A stretch of 64,000 nt of DNA, taken from assembly GCA_964613805.1 (NCBI GenBank), contig CAZTJF010000022.1, forward strand, positions 1 to 64,000. The letters run 5' to 3'. Source of the stretch: XYD12-FULL-36-8 sp964613805 (GTDB taxonomy: Bacteria; Bacteroidota; Ignavibacteria; Ignavibacteriales; Ignavibacteriaceae). The notes beneath the pieces are model-generated. The model was not told where the DNA came from. It was given only the letters and a program-made list of their open reading frames with translations, and did not search any database. Each line of letters begins with the position of its first letter. Position 1 is the stretch's first letter. The translations under genes were made by a program, and so were the position numbers. Shown here one piece after another: positions 51,455-60,044 of the stretch.

Positions 51455-51510
51455 TTTTGTCACTTTACGTTTAATGCAAATACTATTCTTATGATAATAA
51501 AGACATTACA

Positions 51511-52479
51511 ATGAAAAATTTTGACCAAATAATTGATTTGATTGAAAAAAACAATCTAACAGAAGAGGAAAAAAAGTCTCTTGACAAAATTCTAAAAGAA
51601 GACGCTGAAGCAGCTGAGTTCTATAATTCTTATAAAAAATTAGGGGTGGCTTTTCTTGAATCTAAACATTTAACGACTGATGAATTTGCGGATTATGTTC
51701 TTATAAAAAACGGAAAGGAACCCGAGAGAAAAGAAAGTTTACAAAAGATTCCTTTTTTCGATGATCATATCAGGAGATGTGATAAATGCACAGAAGAATT
51801 AAAATTCTATAATAAAGAATATTTAGATGTTGACAATTTTATTAGCAATCAGTTAGAGGCAACTAAAACTGAGAACAAAAAGCCATCAGAATCAAACGTA
51901 TTTTCAATTCCTAAATTATTTTTTAGCCGTTATGCTGTAATTGGAATATCAGCAATGGCAATATTGTTTTTTTCGCTGATCGTCATTTCTAATTTATCAA
52001 CATCAAAATATTATAAGCTGGCATCAGTTAGTGAAACTTCAGATATTTCCATCTCACGCGGTAGAACCACAAATGACTATGAGCTGAGCATGAAAGCTCT
52101 TGAGGAGAAAGATTATCGAAGTGCAATTGAATTTCTAAAAAGTGATATCGAATCTAATCCTAATGATGAAACCATTTTTTACTCCCACTACATTTTAGGA
52201 TTAACATATTTAGAGACAGCAGAGAAAAATGTTCTTGGCTTATTTCCTGAATTTGATAAATCTGCTGCTGAGTTCGCATTACAAAATTTTAAGAAAACAA
52301 TCGAGCTGAATTCTTCCGGTAAATTTCAAAATGTGAACTTAGAAGCATATTTTTATTCTGCAAAAGCATCCTTAATGCTTGAAGATTTAAAATCTTCTAA
52401 GGAATACTTGAATATTGTGATAAAGGAAAAGGGCAGCAAAATAAAGGATGCCAGACAGATTCTCAATGAACTTCAATAA
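51511..52479 (+). CDS. Anti-sigma-like membrane protein with zinc motif and TPR domain
   Basis: A 322-residue protein. The N-terminal cytoplasmic part has a zinc-finger-like H-x3-C-x2-C (His 86, Cys 90, Cys 93 in DDHIRRCDKCTEEL), as in anti-sigma factors, but later in the chain than usual. One membrane span follows (about 143-163, YAVIGISAMAILFFSLIVIS), then a periplasmic TPR-like region from about 190 (NDYELSMKALEEKDYRSAIE, YSHYILGLTYLETAEKNVLG, AYFYSAKASLMLEDLKSSKE). It starts 56 bases after the sigma gene and is followed after 9 bases by the TPR-CHAT gene. Regulation of the sigma factor by periplasmic protein contact is inferred. Confidence 0.75.
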   Translation: MKNFDQIIDLIEKNNLTEEEKKSLDKILKEDAEAAEFYNSYKKLGVAFLESKHLTTDEFADYVLIKNGKEPERKESLQKIPFFDDHIRRCDKCTEELKFYNKEYLDVDNFISNQLEATKTENKKPSESNVFSIPKLFFSRYAVIGISAMAILFFSLIVISNLSTSKYYKLASVSETSDISISRGRTTNDYELSMKALEEKDYRSAIEFLKSDIESNPNDETIFYSHYILGLTYLETAEKNVLGLFPEFDKSAAEFALQNFKKTIELNSSGKFQNVNLEAYFYSAKASLMLEDLKSSKEYLNIVIKEKGSKIKDARQILNELQ

Positions 52480-52488
52480 TTTCTTCAC

Positions 52489-55400
52489 ATGATTTTTAGA
52501 AGAGTATCCATATTACTTCTAGTTTTTCTTTTTTCATCTTTTACAGTAATCCACTTAACAGATACCGCAAAAAAACAAACGCATGAAAATAAATCTTACC
52601 AAATAATAAATCTTGATTCACTTCGTACATTAATTTCCACCGATGGCTGGAACTCAATTTTGTTGGAAACTTATCAACATGTTCTTTTAAATTTTCCTAT
52701 AGAACTTAATTTTGAAGCAGAAAAAATAAAAGAACTTCAGGGAAGTTTTGAAAAATTGTTTCTGCACGCAGTTATATTAAAACGTACAGGGAATTTTAAG
52801 GAAATGTTTGATTCTCTTTTGGTAGGATTCGATAAGCAGCCAGATTATTTCCAATTCTTTGACGAGCTTGTTTTCTCGGCAAAAGCAACAGGTCAATCGT
52901 CGTTTCTTGGCAACCTCTTAGTCAATACAAACAAAATTGGAGAAGCACACCTTGCTTATGTATCCGGTTTACTTCATTCCTCTAATGCTGAACAGGAAGA
53001 TGCACTTGGATTATTTTTAAAGGCAGATTCACTTGAACCAAACAATAAAAGCATTCTTTTCAATCTGTCTCTTGTGTATAAAAGTCTTGGCAATTATAAA
53101 AAATCAGGCGAAGTAGTAGATAAGTTGAAAAAACTTTATGCTGATGACATCATTCTCAAACCAAAGATTCTTCTCGCTGAAGGAACACTATCATATTTAT
53201 CCAACAATTTCAAAAAAGCGGAAGAGCTTTACAAGAAAGCTCTTGAATCCGCTGCAATAACCGGCGAGCGGATTTCTGAATCAAAAGCACTTACAGACTT
53301 GGGAATTTGCGCTGATAATAATGGTGAGGTTTATAAAGCAAGAAAATATTTTAAGGAAGGAATTTCTACAGCTAAGGATGTAAACGACATTGAATCATTA
53401 GCTTTTGCTAATTCAGAATTAGGTGTATCGTATACTTTTAGCAACGAACTTGTAGATGCAAAGAACCATTACATTACCGGGTATGAGCTATATAAAAAAT
53501 TGGGAAACTCCATCCGTCTTGCTCTGCTCTCAAACAATCTTGGCAAACTCTATATGAATTTTTTCGATTACAGGTCTGCCTTGAAATATTTTGAGAAGGG
53601 TATTCAGTTCGCTGGAGATGACAAACGAGCACAATCGTTAAATCTTATCGGATTAGCAGACGTCTACGCAAATCTCTCTAATTATTCAAAAGCATTAAAG
53701 TATTACCGTGAAGCTCAAAAAATTGCTTTCGACATAAAAGAAATTTCGCTAAACACTGATATCAGCACGGGTTTAGGAGCTTTAAACTTTAATCTTGATA
53801 AATTTTCGAATGCGGCATTTTACTATCTGTATGCTCTTGAAATCCAGACAGGATATGAAAATTCATATTTGGCGGCAGATATTTATGATAAGCTAGGATT
53901 AACCTACTTTAGAATGGACAGTTTGTTGATTGCAGAAAATTATTTTAAAAAATCACTTGAGCTGGCATCATCCTCTAAAAATTATTATGCTGCCGCACTT
54001 TCCTATGGCGATCTTGCTGACTTATATCTGAATAAAAGAGACCTTAATAACTCAGAAGTTTTTTTATCAAAAGCAAAATCCATCGCACAAAAAAACCAAT
54101 GGGATCACCTGATCGCCGAGGAAGAAATTCTCGAGGGGAATATTAATGCCGCAAGAAAAAATTTTGAAACGTCAAAACAAAGTTTTCAAAATGCTCTGCG
54201 AATTGGTCAAACATTGAATGATTTTAATATTCAAATTTTAGCATATTACTCGCTGGGCAAGTTATTTCACGATAATGGTTTCACTGAAGCAGCAGAATCA
54301 TTTTACAAGTCCGGTATTTCTTTGATTGAAGATATTTCCCGTCCTTTGTTTGAAGATAGTGAAGTTCAGATTTCATATTTCAATTCAAGGAGAGAATTAT
54401 GTGATTCTTATACCAAACTGCTTTTAGAGCAGAAAAGATATGAGGAAGCGTTTTTAGTTATTGATAACTCACGGTCTCGAAATACTATGCAGAATCTAAT
54501 AAATATAAAGCTGGCTTCATTGGTAGATGATGAACAATCTATCGAAAAGTTATATGAATTAGACTGGATGATAAACTCAAAAATTTACAGTGTCGGAGAG
54601 ACTGACTCTCTTAACTACTTATTGTCTTCACTTAAAATTCGTTTGACAGAACAGTATCCTGCTCTGAGAGGTATTATTTTTCCCGAATACAACAAACAAT
54701 TGACTGATTTCCAAAAAAGTCTTGCTGACAGAGAGAACTTTCTTTCCATTTATTTAACCGAAAACAAATCATTTCTATTTTTGATTACCAAAAATGATTT
54801 TCAAGCATTTGAACTTGCCGCAAATAAAAAAGAAATTGTTGAACTTATATCACAAATATCACCTTACTTTGACCAAAAATCTGATGCGAAATATTTTTTC
54901 AACAAAGATCTTTTCGCTTTTAACTCAAAATCAGCTTATGAACTTTTCGCAAAAACACTAAAACCAGCTCTGGCGAAAATACCATTAAATGAAAAGTTGA
55001 TTATTTCTCCCTCAACAGAATTATTAGCTTTTCCATTCGAGTTTCTGATAACTAACTACGAATCAAACGAAAGTAATTACAATTATTCTGATAAAAATTT
55101 CCTCGTTGCCGATTATGTAATTTCATATGCACCATCCGCCGCTGTTTATGCTGAAGGAATTCAAAACAAATTGACTAATAATGATAAGGTTTTGATTGTT
55201 GGTGATCCGGCTATTGATAATCAATCGGAAGATTTTGCTGAGCGGAGAGGTTTGCTTGAAGAATCAATAAACTCTCCCCGAAGTTTTACTCTTCTTCCCC
55301 TAAAATATTCCGGCGAAGAAGTGGATATGATAGGCAAAATTATAAAAGCAGATAAGGTCTTTTTAAATAAAGATGCAACTGAAACAAATTTTAAGCAAAA

Positions 55401-55971
55401 TGCAGAATTGAGCAGGATAATTCATTTATCCACACATTCACTTCTTTATAAAAAGCAGCCATTAATTTTCTTTTCAAATTTTTATGATTCAGAAAACGAT
55501 GGATTTCTTGAGGCATCTGAAATAGTTCAGCTCAAATTAAATTCGGATTTGGTTGTGTTAAGCTCTTGCGGTTCTGGACTTGGAAAGTTCGACGAATCTG
55601 AGGGCATTCTTGGAATGACGAAAGCATTTTTTGATGCTGGCACAAAAAGTATTATTGTTTCCTTGTGGGAAGTGAACGATAAGTTTACTTCAAAGCTAAT
55701 GACAATATTTTATCAGAAGCTGAGTGAAGGATTTGATAAATCTGAGGCGTTGAGATTGGCAAAAATCGAGTTCATTAAAAAATATTCCCCTAATCCGTAT
55801 TTCTGGGCAGCGTTTGTTCTCTCCGGTAACACCTCTAAACTAAAGATCGAAACTGCATCAGCAATTTCCCCCTTCGTTACTGTTTTGCTGTTTGTAATTC
55901 TCTTAACTCTAATTGCCTACATTATTATGAGAAGGAAAAAAATTTCCAAGTCACTTAATATCCTCTCGTAA
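52489..55971 (+). CDS. Membrane-anchored TPR-CHAT (caspase-like) protein
   Basis: A 1160-residue protein. An N-terminal hydrophobic segment (MIFRRVSILLLVFLFSSFTV) directs export. Residues about 140-660 hold many TPR units (NKSILFNLSLVYKSLGNYKK, SKALTDLGICADNNGEVYKA, NLIGLADVYANLSNYSKALK). The C-terminal CHAT domain (about 830-1110) has the catalytic dyad of caspase-like peptidases: His 983 in IIHLSTHSLLYK and Cys 1027 in VVLSSCGSGLG, then GMTKAFFDAGTKSIIVSLWE and PYFWAAFVLSG. A last membrane segment (about 1130-1150) is followed by RRKK. It should be an envelope protease or sensor controlled with the upstream sigma and anti-sigma proteins. Confidence 0.87.
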   Translation: MIFRRVSILLLVFLFSSFTVIHLTDTAKKQTHENKSYQIINLDSLRTLISTDGWNSILLETYQHVLLNFPIELNFEAEKIKELQGSFEKLFLHAVILKRTGNFKEMFDSLLVGFDKQPDYFQFFDELVFSAKATGQSSFLGNLLVNTNKIGEAHLAYVSGLLHSSNAEQEDALGLFLKADSLEPNNKSILFNLSLVYKSLGNYKKSGEVVDKLKKLYADDIILKPKILLAEGTLSYLSNNFKKAEELYKKALESAAITGERISESKALTDLGICADNNGEVYKARKYFKEGISTAKDVNDIESLAFANSELGVSYTFSNELVDAKNHYITGYELYKKLGNSIRLALLSNNLGKLYMNFFDYRSALKYFEKGIQFAGDDKRAQSLNLIGLADVYANLSNYSKALKYYREAQKIAFDIKEISLNTDISTGLGALNFNLDKFSNAAFYYLYALEIQTGYENSYLAADIYDKLGLTYFRMDSLLIAENYFKKSLELASSSKNYYAAALSYGDLADLYLNKRDLNNSEVFLSKAKSIAQKNQWDHLIAEEEILEGNINAARKNFETSKQSFQNALRIGQTLNDFNIQILAYYSLGKLFHDNGFTEAAESFYKSGISLIEDISRPLFEDSEVQISYFNSRRELCDSYTKLLLEQKRYEEAFLVIDNSRSRNTMQNLINIKLASLVDDEQSIEKLYELDWMINSKIYSVGETDSLNYLLSSLKIRLTEQYPALRGIIFPEYNKQLTDFQKSLADRENFLSIYLTENKSFLFLITKNDFQAFELAANKKEIVELISQISPYFDQKSDAKYFFNKDLFAFNSKSAYELFAKTLKPALAKIPLNEKLIISPSTELLAFPFEFLITNYESNESNYNYSDKNFLVADYVISYAPSAAVYAEGIQNKLTNNDKVLIVGDPAIDNQSEDFAERRGLLEESINSPRSFTLLPLKYSGEEVDMIGKIIKADKVFLNKDATETNFKQNAELSRIIHLSTHSLLYKKQPLIFFSNFYDSENDGFLEASEIVQLKLNSDLVVLSSCGSGLGKFDESEGILGMTKAFFDAGTKSIIVSLWEVNDKFTSKLMTIFYQKLSEGFDKSEALRLAKIEFIKKYSPNPYFWAAFVLSGNTSKLKIETASAISPFVTVLLFVILLTLIAYIIMRRKKISKSLNILS

Positions 55972-57082
55972 AAATCTTTTCCATATCTGATTTGATCATC
56001 AATTTTACAAGATCAGAGAATTTTGTCCTTGCCTTCCATCCTAAAAGTTTATTGGCTTTCGATGGATTTCCTATTAAAAGATCAACCTCAGTAGGACGAT
56101 AGTAATTCGAATCAATAGTAATTAGAATGTCACCTTTTTTTAACGTTTTATTAAAACTATAACGGTATCGCGTTGCTTTATTATTTAAGTCTAACAGTTT
56201 TTCAGCTTTACTATAATCAATTTTTCTAATTATGCCTTTTTCAAGTTCAGCTTTTCCTTTCCATTCGAGATCAATACCTATTTCACTAAATGCGAGTTCT
56301 ACAAATTCTCTAACTGTGCGAGTTTCACCCGTTGCAAGTACAAAATCCTCAGCATTTTTATGTTGAAGAATTCTCCACATACCTTCACAGTATTCAGGTG
56401 CATAACCCCAGTCGCGTTTTGCATCTAAATTTCCAAGAGATAAAGATTTCTGTAATCCGGCTGCAATAGATGCTGCTGCACGAGTAATTTTTCTGGTTAC
56501 AAATGTTTCCCCTCTTCGCGGTGACTCATGGTTAAACAAAATACCATTGCATGCAAAAATATTATAAGCTTCGCGGTAGTTGACAATTATCCAATAGCCA
56601 TATAACTTTGCCACACCATAGGGGGAACGAGGATAGAACGGTGTTTTTTCTGACTGCGGAACTTCCTGTACTTTACCGAAAAGTTCGCTTGTTGATGCCT
56701 GATAAAATTTTACTTTTTTTAATCCAACTTCTCTAATCGCATCAAGAAATCGTAGTGTGCCTAATGCGTCTACTTGTCCAGTATAATCTGGAATTTCAAA
56801 AGATACTTTAACATGACTTTGAGCAGCAAGATTATAAATTTCATCCGGTTCAATCTTTTCTAACAAACGATTAAGATTGCTTGTATCAACAAGATCACCA
56901 TAATGAAGAAATAGCTTTTTATTCAAAACACTTTTGTCAGAATATAAATGTTCTATTCTTCCTGTGTTAAACGAACTGCTTTTTCTTATTATTCCATGGA
57001 CTTCATAGCCTTTTTTAAGAAGAAGTTCTGTCAGGTAACTGCCGTCCTGTCCTGTAATTCCGGTAATTAGTGCTTTTTTCAT
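55955..57082 (-). CDS. gmd: GDP-mannose 4,6-dehydratase
   Basis: A 375-residue short-chain dehydrogenase that converts GDP-D-mannose to GDP-4-keto-6-deoxy-mannose, the first step to GDP-L-fucose. NADP-binding GITGQDGSYLTELLLKKGYE (residues 7-26), IYNLAAQSHVKVSFEIPDYT, catalytic Thr/Ser in STSELFGKVQEVPQSE and Tyr-Lys in SPYGVAKLYGYWI, and NHESPRRGETFVTRKITRA are hallmark segments. The C-terminal YYRPTEVDLLIGNPSKANKL is diagnostic. It overlaps the end of the convergent CHAT gene by 17 bases and is the last gene of the polysaccharide operon. Confidence 0.96.
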   Translation of the reverse strand: MKKALITGITGQDGSYLTELLLKKGYEVHGIIRKSSSFNTGRIEHLYSDKSVLNKKLFLHYGDLVDTSNLNRLLEKIEPDEIYNLAAQSHVKVSFEIPDYTGQVDALGTLRFLDAIREVGLKKVKFYQASTSELFGKVQEVPQSEKTPFYPRSPYGVAKLYGYWIIVNYREAYNIFACNGILFNHESPRRGETFVTRKITRAAASIAAGLQKSLSLGNLDAKRDWGYAPEYCEGMWRILQHKNAEDFVLATGETRTVREFVELAFSEIGIDLEWKGKAELEKGIIRKIDYSKAEKLLDLNNKATRYRYSFNKTLKKGDILITIDSNYYRPTEVDLLIGNPSKANKLLGWKARTKFSDLVKLMIKSDMEKIFTRGY

Positions 57083-57115
57083 AATTCATTTAAAATATTT
57101 GAGTGAACTCTACTT

Positions 57116-58093
57116 TTAACCCTTATCTATTGACTTTTGACTTGATAGGAACCATTTGTAAGTTTTTTCAATTCCTTCACTTAATTTGGTTTTCGCTTTC
57201 CAGCCAAGGTTATTAATCCTTGAAACATCCAGTAATTTTCTCAGAGTTCCATCTGGCTTTGAGTGATCATAAACCACTTCACCTCTAAAGCCCACAATAT
57301 CAGAAATCATTTTTGCAAGTTCTGTAATTGTCAAATCCTTTCCCGTTCCGATGTTAAGAAAGGACAAATTATTATCGTACAAATCTTTTGCTTCAACATT
57401 TTCCAATAAATAACAAAGTCCCTCAGCTAAATCATCAACATACATGAATTCACGCAGAGGTTTCCCAGTTCCCCAAATTGTAACTGATTTATGATTATTC
57501 ACTTTTGCCTCATGAAATTTACGAAGCAATGCGGGCAATACATGAGAAGTATTCAAATCAAAATTATCGTACGGTCCATAAAGATTTGTCGGCATGATTG
57601 AATAGTAATTGCAGCCATACTGCTTGAAATAATTTTCACAAAGCTTTATTCCGGCAATTTTAGCAATTGCATAAGGTTCATTTGTGTATTCCAAATAATC
57701 GGATAGTAAATATTCTTCTTTCAGCGGTTGTGGAGCAAGTTTGGGAAAAATACAAGAGCTTCCAAGAAATATTAGTTTCTTAACATTGTTTAAATACGAG
57801 GAGTGAATCAAATTTGATTCGATCATTAAATTGTCGTAGATAAACTGAGCTCTATATATATTGTTCGCAAGAATTCCTCCTACTCGGGCTGCTGCAATTA
57901 TTACAACTTCTGGTTTTTCATGTTTAAAGAATTCCTCAACATCTATCTGTCTTATTAAATCCAATTGATCAATTGTTCTAAAAACAAGATTTGAAGCACC
58001 GGCATTTTCAAGAAAACGTTTTATAGCTGAGCCAACCATTCCAGAATGACCAGCCAAATAGATTTTTTTTCTTATGTACTTAAAATTATTCAT
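57116..58093 (-). CDS. fcl: GDP-L-fucose synthase
   Basis: A 325-residue NADPH-dependent epimerase/reductase that turns GDP-4-keto-6-deoxy-mannose into GDP-L-fucose. IYLAGHSGMVGSAIKRFLEN (about 12-31), VIIAAARVGGILANNIYRAQ, FLGSSCIFPKLAPQPLKEEY and catalytic Tyr-Lys in NEPYAIAKIAGIKLCENYFK are all diagnostic of Fcl/WcaG. It is next to gmd (33 bases apart), so together they supply activated fucose for the surface glycan. Confidence 0.96.
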   Translation of the reverse strand: MNNFKYIRKKIYLAGHSGMVGSAIKRFLENAGASNLVFRTIDQLDLIRQIDVEEFFKHEKPEVVIIAAARVGGILANNIYRAQFIYDNLMIESNLIHSSYLNNVKKLIFLGSSCIFPKLAPQPLKEEYLLSDYLEYTNEPYAIAKIAGIKLCENYFKQYGCNYYSIMPTNLYGPYDNFDLNTSHVLPALLRKFHEAKVNNHKSVTIWGTGKPLREFMYVDDLAEGLCYLLENVEAKDLYDNNLSFLNIGTGKDLTITELAKMISDIVGFRGEVVYDHSKPDGTLRKLLDVSRINNLGWKAKTKLSEGIEKTYKWFLSSQKSIDKG

Positions 58094-58111
58094 TTGATAT
58101 TTTGAAGTCGC

Positions 58112-59287
58112 TCAATTCTTTTTCATAAACTCATAAATCGTATCTACAACATATGATAACTGTTCATCAGTCAACTCGGGATAAATTGGAAGTGCAATTG
58201 AAGTATCAGCCGCTTGCTCTGCAATCGGAAAATCACCTCTCTTATAATCCAAATATGAAAAACATTCTTGCAAATGAAACGGAATTGGATAATAAATCTC
58301 TGTGCCAATTTCATGTTCAGTCAAATGTTTTCTCAATTCATCTCTCTTTTCAACTCTGATTATATATTGGTTATAGATATGGTAATTCCTTACCTCTTTC
58401 AATTTTTCTTTGTAGACAGCTTTAGGTAAGAGTACTTTATTTTTATTATCAAATTTGGTTCTGCCTTCTTCTTCAGCCAGACCATTTTTAAGGAACATTT
58501 TTGTGTAAGTCTCGGCATTTATTCGTCTTTTTCCAGACCACGAATTCAAATGAGGCAGCTTAACACTAATAATTGCTGCTTGAAGCGCATCTAATCTAAA
58601 ATTTCCTCCTATTACCTTATGATAGTATTTGGGTTCACCACCATGAACACGAAGTATTCTCAATTTTTCAGCAAGATTGCTGTCATTTGTTGTGACAAGT
58701 CCGCCATCACCGAAGCAACCAAGATTTTTACTCGGAAAAAATGAGAAACAACCAATATCACCAATTGTTCCCACGCATCTTCCATCCCTGTAATGAACAC
58801 CAATTGCTTGAGCAGCATCTTCAATTACTTTAATATTATTTTTTTTTGCAATCTTCATTATCTCATCCATCTCGCAGCTTTGTCCGAAAAGATGAACGGG
58901 AATAATTGCTTTAGTTTTATTAGTAATTTTCTTTTCAACTTCAGCAGGATCAATATTAAAAGTAACCGGGTCAGAATCAATAAGCACAGGAATTGCATTT
59001 AATCTGGATACAACTCCTGCGGTAGCAAAAAATGAAAAAGTGGGAACGATAACTTCATCACCGGGCTTGATATCAATCGCCATCAGTGCAATCAGAAGTG
59101 CATCAGTGCCGGATGAAACTCCAAGTGAATGCTTGCAGTTAAGGTGCTGGCAAAACAACTTTTCCATTTTGTCAACTTCGGGACCTAGAATAAAGTACTG
59201 CGATTCAGCAATCCTGATTAGGGTTTCGTCAATTTCTTTTTTAAGGAATTTGTACTGCGGTTTCAAATCTAAAAGAGGAACTTTCAT
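58112..59287 (-). CDS. DegT/DnrJ/EryC1/StrS family sugar aminotransferase
   Basis: A 391-residue PLP enzyme that aminates a nucleotide-linked keto sugar. LGVSSGTDALLIALMAIDIK (about 56-75), VIVPTFSFFATAGVVSRLNA, VIPVHLFGQSCEMDEIMKIA, KVIEDAAQAIGVHYRDGRCV and CFSFFPSKNLGCFGDGGLVT contain the PLP-binding Asp and the Schiff-base Lys (in PSKNLG). The end QLSYVVDTIYEFMKK is normal. It begins the last part of the operon and suggests an amino sugar in the glycan. The exact keto sugar is unknown. Confidence 0.93.
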   Translation of the reverse strand: MKVPLLDLKPQYKFLKKEIDETLIRIAESQYFILGPEVDKMEKLFCQHLNCKHSLGVSSGTDALLIALMAIDIKPGDEVIVPTFSFFATAGVVSRLNAIPVLIDSDPVTFNIDPAEVEKKITNKTKAIIPVHLFGQSCEMDEIMKIAKKNNIKVIEDAAQAIGVHYRDGRCVGTIGDIGCFSFFPSKNLGCFGDGGLVTTNDSNLAEKLRILRVHGGEPKYYHKVIGGNFRLDALQAAIISVKLPHLNSWSGKRRINAETYTKMFLKNGLAEEEGRTKFDNKNKVLLPKAVYKEKLKEVRNYHIYNQYIIRVEKRDELRKHLTEHEIGTEIYYPIPFHLQECFSYLDYKRGDFPIAEQAADTSIALPIYPELTDEQLSYVVDTIYEFMKKN

Positions 59288-59394
59288 AACAATCTTTCTC
59301 TTATTTGTTTTATAAAATTAAAGATTATGCGACGAAAAACGAAGAGTCTACCAAGTGAAATTAGTCGAGAACTGTGGAATGATTGACTGTTCAG

Positions 59395-59943
59395 CTAAAA
59401 CCGAAAAACTTTCTCAATATCTTTAAATAATTCAGCGTTTCTATCTCTTACAGATACAATCAGATCATCAATTGCCCAATTAATATTTATATCAGAGTCA
59501 TCGAATCTAATAGCTCTTTCATGCTCCTTACTATAAAATTCAGAACACTTATAGTGAAATATTGCCTCATCTGAAAGAACTGCGAAGCCGTGAGCGAACC
59601 CTTCCGGAATAAATATTTGAATGTGATTTTCTTCCGAGAGTTCAAGAGCAAAATGCTTACCGAAAGTTGGAGAACCAAACCTTAAGTCTACAGCTACATC
59701 AAGAACTCTCCCCTTTAACACATGACAAAGTTTTGCTTGAGCTTTTGGTGGGATCTGATAATGTAATCCTCTAAGTGTGCTTTTTTTAGAAACAGATATA
59801 TTGTCTTGAACAAAATCTATGCTGATTCCATGATCTTTATATCGCTTTGAATTAAAAGTTTCAAAAAAATAGCCGCGGCTATCATTGAAAACATCCGGTT
59901 CAATTATTAATACACCTCTGAATTTGGACTCTGAAATTTTCAT
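59395..59943 (-). CDS. rfbC: dTDP-4-dehydrorhamnose 3,5-epimerase (RmlC type)
   Basis: A 182-residue cupin epimerase of dTDP-4-keto-6-deoxy sugars. VLIIEPDVFNDSRGYFFETF, FVQDNISVSKKSTLRGLHYQ (catalytic His in RGLHYQ), GRVLDVAVDLRFGSPTFGKH, ELSEENHIQIFIPEGFAHGF and HYKCSEFY are standard. No rmlA, rmlB or rmlD lies in the window, so either they are elsewhere or the enzyme works on another dTDP sugar with the adjacent aminotransferase. Confidence 0.95.
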   Translation of the reverse strand: MKISESKFRGVLIIEPDVFNDSRGYFFETFNSKRYKDHGISIDFVQDNISVSKKSTLRGLHYQIPPKAQAKLCHVLKGRVLDVAVDLRFGSPTFGKHFALELSEENHIQIFIPEGFAHGFAVLSDEAIFHYKCSEFYSKEHERAIRFDDSDININWAIDDLIVSVRDRNAELFKDIEKVFRF

Positions 59944-60044
59944 TGCATCATTAATAATAAATTTTGAATGCAGATATTTATGATCTTTTTAAAAGTTGAA
60001 ATCTTACAAGTAAAAATGATCATAAAATCTGCATACTATTAAGA

